In this document: piece after piece, positions 35,891 to 43,027 of the stretch | Layout: each line of letters opens with the position of its first letter | Numbering within the stretch: position 1 is the first letter of the stretch | Assembly (NCBI GenBank): GCA_944320015.1 | Contig: CALUFO010000004.1 | Location: forward strand, 62,001-126,000 | DNA from: an uncultured Barnesiella sp. | GTDB lineage: Bacteria; Bacteroidota; Bacteroidia; Bacteroidales; Barnesiellaceae | Reading direction: 5' to 3' | DNA length: 64,000 bases | Made by a program: the position numbers and the translations under genes | The notes under the pieces: model-generated | The model's database searches: none | What the model saw: only the letters and a program-made list of their open reading frames with translations | Told to the model about the DNA's origin: nothing

Positions 35891-36685
35891 TTATAGGAAA
35901 AACAGCAAACTTATCGCCATGACGGCCATTCCGGTGATAACGCCTCCTATACCGTAGTGATGATGCCCGTATTTTTCGGCTCCGGGCAGGAGCTCGTCAA
36001 AGGAGATGAAGACCATAATTCCCGATACGAAGGCCAGCAATATGGCGTGAATCATAGGTGTCCAGAAAGGCAACAGGAAGAGGACCCCGATGAGGGCGCC
36101 CACCGGCTCGGCCATACCCGAGAGTAGGGAATACCAAAAGGCTTTCTTGCGGCTGCCCGTCGCTTGGTAGATAGGCACCGATACGGCAATCCCCTCGGGG
36201 ATATTGTGTATCGCGATAGCGATAACGATGGGAATCGCGATGTCGATGCTACCCAGCGCCGAGGCAAAGGTGGCGAGTCCCTCAGGAAAGTTGTGGATAC
36301 TGATAGCCAGCGCCAGCAGTATGCCGGTGCGGTGCAGCCGTTGCCGCGAACTCATCTCTTCGACCCGGTGAATCTCGTGCGGGTTCTCGTCCTCGGGAAT
36401 GAGAAAGTCTATCAAAGCGATAAACGACGTCCCGGCGAAAAAGGCCGCCAGCATATAGATGTTGGCCATGCGTGGGGAGAAATTCTCCCGGAGCATCTCG
36501 ACGGCTTCGGGCATCAATTCCATAAACGAGATATAAACCATCACTCCGGCCGAGAATCCCAACGCCGCCGAGAGAAACTTGGTGTTGGTGCGTTTGGCAA
36601 AAAAGGCGATGAGACTGCCCACTCCGGTAGAGAGGCCGGCGATCATCGTGAGCAAGAAAGCTAAGAGTATAGAATCGATTTCCAT
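35891..36685 (-). CDS. zupT: ZIP-family divalent metal transporter (ZupT-like)
   Basis: A 264-residue inner-membrane protein with eight predicted helices. The metal-site motifs HNFPEGLATF (TM4) and HNIPEGIAVSVPI (TM5) are intact. A short polar, His-containing loop (EDENPHEIHRVEEM) follows TM3. It imports Zn2+ and possibly Fe2+ or Mn2+ into the cytoplasm. It lies upstream of, and is probably co-transcribed with, the TonB receptor gene. Confidence 0.92.
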   Translation of the reverse strand: MEIDSILLAFLLTMIAGLSTGVGSLIAFFAKRTNTKFLSAALGFSAGVMVYISFMELMPEAVEMLRENFSPRMANIYMLAAFFAGTSFIALIDFLIPEDENPHEIHRVEEMSSRQRLHRTGILLALAISIHNFPEGLATFASALGSIDIAIPIVIAIAIHNIPEGIAVSVPIYQATGSRKKAFWYSLLSGMAEPVGALIGVLFLLPFWTPMIHAILLAFVSGIMVFISFDELLPGAEKYGHHHYGIGGVITGMAVMAISLLFFL

Positions 36686-36897
36686 GTTTTCCGAAATTAA
36701 AAGAACCCGGGAGTCGAGCCGAGAAACGCTTTACTCCCTCTGTGGGGCATCATCTGCCGGGTATGTTTCGTCGGTACAAAAATAATGGAATAATACATTG
36801 TCGAATGAATCGAATAATAAAAATAACAAAAAAGAATCAAATATGTTAGGAACAAACCGTTGGCTCTGTGTATCTTTATACCCCGAAAAACAAGATT

Positions 36898-37449
36898 ATG
36901 CAAGAATATAACGAAGATATTGTCATCGAGCAGCTGCAAAAACCGGCGACGGTGCGACAGGCGTTCGCAAGGGTCGTGGAGCAGTATAGCCGACCGTTAT
37001 ATTGGCAGATTAGAAAAATGGTACTCTCGCACGACGATGCCAACGACCTGTTGCAAAATACCTTCTTGAAAGCGTGGGGAAGTATCGAATATTTCAGAGG
37101 CGATGCCAAATTGTCGACATGGCTCTATCGCATCGCCGTGAACGAGACCTTGACTTTCCTTGCCAAAGAGCGAGAACGCCGTAATCTCACGGCCGACGCC
37201 GCCGACGATTTCCTTTTGTTGAATATAGAGAGCGAAGAGTTTTTCGATGGCAATCGGGCGCAGAAACTTTTGCAAGAGGCAATTTTGCAACTCCCCGAGA
37301 AGCAGCGTCTTGTCTTCAATATGCGTTATTTCGACGAGATGAAGTACGAGGATATGTCGGAGATTCTGGGAACCTCGGTAGGAGCGTTGAAAGCCTCGTA
37401 TCACCATGCGGCGAAAAAAATAGAAGAATATCTCGAAGAGAGGGTTTAA
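36898..37449 (+). CDS. ECF-type RNA polymerase sigma factor
   Basis: A 183-residue sigma factor with only regions 2 and 4: DDANDLLQNTFLKAWGSIEYFRG and STWLYRIAVNETL (region 2, residues 45-95), and LPEKQRLVFNMRYFDEMKYE followed by a helix-turn-helix (region 4, about 125-180). The frame is open to 36868, but that GTG overlaps a TATCTTTA -7 box (36871-36878), so MQEYNED at 36898 is the start. It is followed after 43 bp by a small membrane protein that may act as its anti-sigma factor. Confidence 0.9.
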   Translation: MQEYNEDIVIEQLQKPATVRQAFARVVEQYSRPLYWQIRKMVLSHDDANDLLQNTFLKAWGSIEYFRGDAKLSTWLYRIAVNETLTFLAKERERRNLTADAADDFLLLNIESEEFFDGNRAQKLLQEAILQLPEKQRLVFNMRYFDEMKYEDMSEILGTSVGALKASYHHAAKKIEEYLEERV

Positions 37450-37492
37450 ACCTTTTCGTTCTTTTTGAGTCTAACAAACAAAAGGTGTAGCT

Positions 37493-37861
37493 ATGGAAAA
37501 GAAGACCCCCATATTAGATGAGATCGGCCGGAAGCACGGTATGAAAGTACCCGAAAACTATTTCGCCGATTTTGCCGGGAAAATGGCCGACAGCCTGCCC
37601 GAACGGGAAATCCAGTTGCCCGAGCAGCCTACCCTGTGGTTGCGGGTGAAGCCGTGGATCTATATGGCCGCCATGTTTGCCGGGATATGGCTCATGATGA
37701 AGATGTTCACCGGTATATTCTCGGTAGAGAAAGGCGAGACCCCCGATGTGGAAATGACGGCTTCGGCTGGCGAGGAGCGGTTGATAGAAGATGAGTGGAT
37801 AGCTCATTATGTCGACGATTATACGGCTTATGAAATGTTGTACACCGATGGTGATTATTAA
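37493..37861 (+). CDS. Small membrane protein, possible anti-sigma factor
   Basis: A 122-residue protein with a cytoplasmic N-terminal part (residues 1-50, including the VPENYFADFAGKM motif common in Bacteroidota sigma-operon proteins), one transmembrane helix (about 52-72) and an acidic outer tail rich in Asp, Glu and Tyr. Position between the sigma factor and a Spy-like protein suggests an anti-sigma role; no classical zinc anti-sigma motif is present. Confidence 0.7.
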   Translation: MEKKTPILDEIGRKHGMKVPENYFADFAGKMADSLPEREIQLPEQPTLWLRVKPWIYMAAMFAGIWLMMKMFTGIFSVEKGETPDVEMTASAGEERLIEDEWIAHYVDDYTAYEMLYTDGDY

Positions 37862-37877
37862 AGGAGGAACTGCGATT

Positions 37878-38369
37878 ATGAAAAAAGTGATTTTAGTGTG
37901 CTCGGTAATTATCTTGTTCGCTTGGCCGGTATCGCTCTCGGCTCAAAATAAAAGCGCCGAATCGAAACAAGCCCGGAAGGAGAAATACGAGCAATTCTGC
38001 AAATTCCGTCATGATTTCATGATGGAGCAGATAGGCCTGTCTGAGCAGGAAGCCGAGCGGTTCTTTCCCCTGTATGAAGAGCTGGAAAGCAAAAAGTGGA
38101 AATTGGACAGGGAAGCGCGGTCGTTTGCGCGCAAGGTAGCCCGTTCGACGACCACGGTTTCCGATACCGAATATCAGAAAGCCGCTGAGGCGCTCCTCGA
38201 AAAAGATGAGAAAATGGCTCAACTCGACCGGGAGTATTACAATAAGTTCAAGACATTCCTGTCGAGCGAGAAACTGTTCAAATACAAAAACGCCCAAATG
38301 CGTTTCCCGAGAGCCATGATGAAATGGCACGGCGGGAAAAACGGCCAGCATAAGGGACGTGGAAAATGA
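37878..38369 (+). CDS. Periplasmic Spy/CpxP-like helical protein
   Basis: A 163-residue exported protein with a signal peptide (cleavage after SLSA). It has a long charged helical body (residues 30-145) with the pattern GLSEQEAERFFPLYEEL, resembling LTxxQ-type Spy/CpxP chaperones, and a basic Gly/His/Lys tail (KWHGGKNGQHKGRGK). A good ribosome site, AAGGAGGA, lies at 37861-37868, 10 bp before the ATG. It likely senses or buffers envelope stress within the sigma operon. Confidence 0.75.
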   Translation: MKKVILVCSVIILFAWPVSLSAQNKSAESKQARKEKYEQFCKFRHDFMMEQIGLSEQEAERFFPLYEELESKKWKLDREARSFARKVARSTTTVSDTEYQKAAEALLEKDEKMAQLDREYYNKFKTFLSSEKLFKYKNAQMRFPRAMMKWHGGKNGQHKGRGK

Positions 38370-38394
38370 ATGGAAACGAACGGGTGGATAAAAT

Positions 38395-38436
38395 AAAAGA
38401 GAGAGACTTGCCAGCAGGTGAGTCTCTCTCTTTTTT
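38395..38436. terminator. Bidirectional terminator between sigma operon and subtilase gene
   Basis: AAAAGAGAGAGACT / AGTCTCTCTCTTTT is a perfect 14-bp inverted repeat with a 12-nt loop, with A and T tracts suiting both converging transcripts. Confidence 0.85.
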
Positions 38437-38453
38437 AGGGTTTATCTGGAAGG

Positions 38454-40568
38454 TCAGTGAACAAGGACCTTTTCGGTATGGCTGCCGATGCGCAGAATAT
38501 AGAGTCCGCTGTTCAGCCCCAATTCTTGCCACTCGATACTGCTACCCGGAATAATCTCGGTTGTGGCGTTGTAGCGGATAATACCGTCGGGAGTGGCAAT
38601 TACGATGCGAGTCAGCCCCGAAGGAGAGGTGAACAAAATTCCGTCCCGATGGAGCCGATAGGGCTTCTCGGCCGTTTCTACGGTTGCAATCGCACTGGGC
38701 GAAATAACCTCTTTGATACCGGCCAATGCGTCGATTTTCCCGTAACCGTAAACCGAGTTGGGGCAACTCCCCGTGTAACTGTCGGCCCGGGCTGTCTTTT
38801 TCAGAATTAGCTGAATGTCTTCGGGGGTCAACTCGTTATCCGCTTCGAGCCATGTGGCAATCACTCCGGCTACAAATGGCGAGGCCTGTGAGGTGCCTGT
38901 CATCTGTCCCCAAAAATAGGTCTTCCCGTCGATTGTCGCACTGGCTACGGTGTTGGTGCTGCTCTCTTTGTAGTAGTCGGAGTAGGATGATACGGCGCTG
39001 AAAATCATACCACCGGGAGCTGTCACATCGGGTTTTACCCGTCCGTCGGGCGTAGGACCGCAACTCGAGGTGTAGTTGATTTTGTTCAGCGGGTAGTCGA
39101 TGAGCATGGATTGTTTGTTGCCTGCGTAGTTGGTCCATACGTTTCGGGTGGTGTAGTTTCCTACCGATATGGTTCGTCGGCCTGTTCCCCCCAATTCACC
39201 GAGAGTATAGTCGGTATCGAAGTTTACATGAGTGCTTTTATTGTTGTTGGTGAATTGCCCACTGTTTTTATCGGTCCACAAGTCGATGTGTTGAGGGGTG
39301 CCCGTTACGCCCACTTGTATGTCGTAACCTTTCAAATTGAAATTGTTGAGGGCTATCCGATACATGCGTCTTGTGCCGTTCCACAGTTCGGTATAACAAG
39401 CGACCTCACCCCCTTCGGAATAGTTGTAATCGTCTGGGACAGAAAAGGTTTGGTCGGTGCCGTCGGCCGTGCAGTTCCATACGCTTTCACCTTGGGAATT
39501 GAGTAACGAAACCGTTACCGAAAAACCATCGGTTTGTCCCCAGACCTCGAAGGTGTTCGATTCGTAGCCGGTCGGTTTGAAGAAGGTCAGTATCGGTGTC
39601 GACTCGTCACTTAACTCCATGGAGGCATGCGCTTTGTTTTTAGCGTCGTTACCGATTGAGCCTACCAAGATTTTTCCCTTCCCCACGATGGCGTCGATGG
39701 CTTGGTCGAAAAGCGAGGTCCCGTCGTGTGGCCCGTACGAGGTGTTCAGACTGATGTTGACAACGGCCGGTTTGTTTATCGAGTCGGCATAGTTGAATAT
39801 GTATTTGATTCCGTTCAATATGTCGGCATCCTCGAGAGTTGAGCCCACCATGACCATATCGGCATCGTAGGCTACACCGTAGTAGGGATTCCGGTTGAGC
39901 GTCTCGGTAGCCGACGTGTTTATCGCCCCGAAGTATCCGCCACCGGCGATGGCTGCTACGTGGGTGCCGTGGGTTTGCTCTTCGTTGTCGGTCCCTTCGG
40001 CGAGGATACTCTCTGCGTCTTGCAGGAATTTGTCGTCTATCTGGTTCCAAAACCGCACGATGCGTAGCGTATCATTTTCGGTTGCGCGGAATGCTGGGTG
40101 TGTTACGTCGAATCCCGAATCTACGAATCCCAATACAACGCCCTTCCCCGTGTAGGGGAGTGTGAGGGATTCCCCGTTATGTACTTCGGTAACGTGAGTC
40201 TCGGAGCGGGCTTGGTCCAGCGACAGGGTGGCTTTTTGGGATAGCTCGGCTTTTTCGACGAATTCTTGCTCCAATAACCGGGTCAAGTCGTTCTGCCCGA
40301 TTTGCACGGTGAAGAATCCGCCTCCCAACGATACATACGATTGAGCGCCGAAGGCCAGCAAATCGTCGCCGGTCGTGGTGGGGTCGCATTGGAGCAAGAT
40401 AGGCAAGAGGGAAACCTGCCGGTTCGTTTTCAACCGGGACTCTTGGGCCAACCGATCGAGTTGTTGACGTGAAAAGGCCGATAATTTTGTGTTACCGGCC
40501 TTGCTCGCCATGTTGCCGAACAGGAAAATCCCGCAGAGCAGCATGGCGCACAAAATGAGTTTTTTCAT
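38454..40568 (-). CDS. Secreted S8 (subtilisin-like) protease with T9SS sorting domain
   Basis: A 704-residue exported protease. A signal peptide (residues 1-24) and an inhibitor-like prodomain (to about 125) precede the catalytic triad: Asp in GFVDSGFDVTHP, His in THGTHVAAIAGG and Ser in GTSQASPFVAGV. A beta-rich insert of about 150 residues separates the His and Ser blocks. The C-terminus (PDGIIRYNATTE, then GLNSGLYILRIG, ending KVLVH) is a T9SS sorting domain, so it should be surface-bound or released. It lies 10 bp after the preceding T9SS cargo gene, in one operon. Confidence 0.92.
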   Translation of the reverse strand: MKKLILCAMLLCGIFLFGNMASKAGNTKLSAFSRQQLDRLAQESRLKTNRQVSLLPILLQCDPTTTGDDLLAFGAQSYVSLGGGFFTVQIGQNDLTRLLEQEFVEKAELSQKATLSLDQARSETHVTEVHNGESLTLPYTGKGVVLGFVDSGFDVTHPAFRATENDTLRIVRFWNQIDDKFLQDAESILAEGTDNEEQTHGTHVAAIAGGGYFGAINTSATETLNRNPYYGVAYDADMVMVGSTLEDADILNGIKYIFNYADSINKPAVVNISLNTSYGPHDGTSLFDQAIDAIVGKGKILVGSIGNDAKNKAHASMELSDESTPILTFFKPTGYESNTFEVWGQTDGFSVTVSLLNSQGESVWNCTADGTDQTFSVPDDYNYSEGGEVACYTELWNGTRRMYRIALNNFNLKGYDIQVGVTGTPQHIDLWTDKNSGQFTNNNKSTHVNFDTDYTLGELGGTGRRTISVGNYTTRNVWTNYAGNKQSMLIDYPLNKINYTSSCGPTPDGRVKPDVTAPGGMIFSAVSSYSDYYKESSTNTVASATIDGKTYFWGQMTGTSQASPFVAGVIATWLEADNELTPEDIQLILKKTARADSYTGSCPNSVYGYGKIDALAGIKEVISPSAIATVETAEKPYRLHRDGILFTSPSGLTRIVIATPDGIIRYNATTEIIPGSSIEWQELGLNSGLYILRIGSHTEKVLVH

Positions 40569-40578
40569 AAAGCCTTAT

Positions 40579-41580
40579 TTAGAGGGCACAAACTTTGAAA
40601 ACAGCGGTACCTACCTTTACAAGATATATTTTGCCCGGAGCAAACGGGAAGGCATATTGTCCGTTGTCGGTCTCTCCGTTGCTGACCAGTTTGCCATCGG
40701 TTTCATAGATTGCTACCGGTTGAACGGTTGTGTCGTTTATCGAGAGACCTTGGCGGGTAACCGTCAATTCCCATGCCGCATTTTTGCTGTTTTCGATTCC
40801 CGAAGAATATACGACAGCTATATCGTCGATGTAGAGGTAGTTGCCTTCGGCTACATCGAGCGGTTTTTCGGGTTGTTTGCTCAGGTAGTCCGATGCACAC
40901 AGCACGATATTCATTTTTTCGGGAGTCTCGTCCGATACGTAATTGATTGTAATCTCTTTTTCTTCAAAGGCGTCGATGTCCTCGTCGATGGTGAGTTCAC
41001 CCGAGCCGATAAGGGTTGCACCGGCATTCCCGGCTAAAATGGCGCTCATCTCGTCGGTGTGCGAGGCTCCGTTTTTGTCGGTCGATTGGGCAGACCCTTT
41101 CCACAAATAAACTTTGATGTTTGCCGCATCGTCGATGTCGCTGGCCGGTGCATTGTAGTATTGGGCTTTGAAGGAGATCTTTTGGGGACGCGAGGTATAT
41201 TCGATACCGCCATCTACACCCAAGTCGCCTGTGGCGGCTGAGTAGTAAGTGGTATTCACATAAATCCATGGAGTCCCCAGCGAGAGGATTCCGGGAATGG
41301 TATAACCTGTTTTGAGCCAACCACTATTGCTCCCGGCAAAGGTGTTCTCGATGATGGGGTAGGCATCGGTGTCGTCACCGCCTTTGGTTACAGTTCCGGC
41401 TTTCATGCTTGTAAATCCACCTATATTGACACACAAGGCGTGCCACCCGGTGGGCTGTACCTTTTGGTTACCGCTATCGCTTTCCCATGCACCGTTGAAA
41501 TTGTCGCCCGAGAAACTTTCACCCCGCGCGGAGAATAAACATAACACACAGCAGCTTAAAATAAGATAAAAATTCTTCAT
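40579..41580 (-). CDS. Secreted beta-sandwich protein with T9SS sorting domain
   Basis: A 333-residue exported protein with a signal peptide (cleavage near ARG-ES, residue 20). The body starts DNFNGAWES and ends YLYIDDIAVVYSS, the layout of a jelly-roll or PCMD-like ligand-binding domain. The last 70 residues (PVAIYETDGKLVSN, then FAPGKIYLVKVG, ending FKVCAL) are a T9SS sorting domain. It is the first gene of the operon with the subtilase. Ligand unknown; family assignment tentative. Confidence 0.7.
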   Translation of the reverse strand: MKNFYLILSCCVLCLFSARGESFSGDNFNGAWESDSGNQKVQPTGWHALCVNIGGFTSMKAGTVTKGGDDTDAYPIIENTFAGSNSGWLKTGYTIPGILSLGTPWIYVNTTYYSAATGDLGVDGGIEYTSRPQKISFKAQYYNAPASDIDDAANIKVYLWKGSAQSTDKNGASHTDEMSAILAGNAGATLIGSGELTIDEDIDAFEEKEITINYVSDETPEKMNIVLCASDYLSKQPEKPLDVAEGNYLYIDDIAVVYSSGIENSKNAAWELTVTRQGLSINDTTVQPVAIYETDGKLVSNGETDNGQYAFPFAPGKIYLVKVGTAVFKVCAL

Positions 41581-41708
41581 AATCCTATTTGTTTTAAATG
41601 AATTTATATATAATATTATATTTTTGCGGCTGCAAAGTAAATGAAAAAAAAGTGATATTTGGAAAGAGTAACAGGAAAATAGTAGTAAATTATTAATTAT
41701 TAAGGTCT

Positions 41709-42782
41709 ATGAAAAAGAAATTTGTATGGATTTTTTGCATATTTATGTCACTTCTTGCATTGCCTTCTTGCGATGGGGATAGTCAACAAAACGAGGAGCC
41801 CGAAGTGCCGGGACCCGAAGGCGGGGAAGAAGACACCAATACCTATTGGGAGACAACCTATTCCGATTTGTCGAGTTATGTAGATAAGAATATCGATGAA
41901 ATATGGGCTGCTGCCGGCGAAGCTACGAAAGATCAAGAGAATGGAGCCCTTTGTGTACAGGATCAAAAAGGAAACCGGTATAAGGCAACATTTAAATTGG
42001 AGGGGACGGTAATCTCTTCGATGGAGTTGGTCTTGACCGGTGAGTCGGAAAATAACGGAAATGCCGTGTGGGAATCGCTTGTAACCTCTTTCCGGGATTT
42101 CAAATTAGGATCATTCTTGGGAACGAAGTTCAAAAACTATACTACCGGTGAGGGTGGAATCAAACAGACTACCGAAGAGACCCTCCCATTGCTTACTTCG
42201 GAGGCTAATATGTTGATATATCCGATATTCGGTATCCAGAAGACGGTTTATTGCTGCCCCATTATGGATAAAGATAAGTTTAGGGTAGAGATTTGTCGCA
42301 ATTATTTGCCGCTCGATTTCAGTACCTTAGGAAAGTATATCGGGGCGAATATAGATGAGGTGCTGCAAGAATATTATGCCATAGGAAATAAGATTTTGTT
42401 TGGAACCGCCATGTCCTATCTTTATTTCGATAGTGCGGTCGATGTGAAAGGTAACAGCTATACGGTTAACTTCGATTCGGACAAAACATTGGTGACGATT
42501 CTTGAGATCTCGGCATACGTTCCGGAGGACGACCAAACGATTACCCGTTGGAAAGATATGCTGCAAAACTATACCGACTATAATTTGGGAACCCTTAGTG
42601 AAATATATGTTTCCGATGCGTTTGGCGACAAGGTTCAGGATTTGGAAAATGCCCAAGCCGCATTTGACCTCTATGAGGTTAATGGACGTAATAATGGTAT
42701 TATTGCTCGTTTTGAAACAGAATACGGTTATAATACTCTTATTTTGAATAAAGATTTTTGCTATGTCCTTGTCAGAAAATGA
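41709..42782 (+). CDS. Lipoprotein with duplicated domain, function unknown
   Basis: A 357-residue lipoprotein (lipobox ALPSC, Cys at about 21) with an acidic Pro/Glu/Gly linker to residue 45. The rest is two similar halves: Y-SDLSSYVDKNIDEIW...KDFKLGSFLGTKF and FSTLGKYIGANIDEVL...TDYNLGTLSEIYV, about 150 residues apart, so an internal duplication. I do not recognise the family. It has its own strong terminator at 42813-42857 and is divergent from the T9SS cargo operon. Confidence 0.75.
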   Translation: MKKKFVWIFCIFMSLLALPSCDGDSQQNEEPEVPGPEGGEEDTNTYWETTYSDLSSYVDKNIDEIWAAAGEATKDQENGALCVQDQKGNRYKATFKLEGTVISSMELVLTGESENNGNAVWESLVTSFRDFKLGSFLGTKFKNYTTGEGGIKQTTEETLPLLTSEANMLIYPIFGIQKTVYCCPIMDKDKFRVEICRNYLPLDFSTLGKYIGANIDEVLQEYYAIGNKILFGTAMSYLYFDSAVDVKGNSYTVNFDSDKTLVTILEISAYVPEDDQTITRWKDMLQNYTDYNLGTLSEIYVSDAFGDKVQDLENAQAAFDLYEVNGRNNGIIARFETEYGYNTLILNKDFCYVLVRK

Positions 42783-42812
42783 TACGTTAGAATAGCGTTT
42801 ATAAAAATACCG

Positions 42813-42857
42813 AAAAAAACGAAGCGTAGGAGACTCCTCCTACGCTTCGTTTTTTTG
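42813..42857. terminator. Strong terminator after the duplicated-domain lipoprotein
   Basis: AAAAAACGAAGCGTAGGAG / CTCCTACGCTTCGTTTTTT is a near-perfect long inverted repeat with a very short loop and a T7 run. Confidence 0.92.
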
Positions 42858-43027
42858 TTTTTAAAGTAGTTTTAAGACTATTGCTTAAAACGTTTCGGAA
42901 GGCAAACAAAAGAGTATAGGCATTGTTCTATCAGGTACAGACGGTGCAAACGCTTGTAGAAGGAGGCTACTCCTTTGGCTCGGTGGGGGTAAGTCGTCTA
43001 TGAGTTTAATTATCAAAAGTATCTGAT

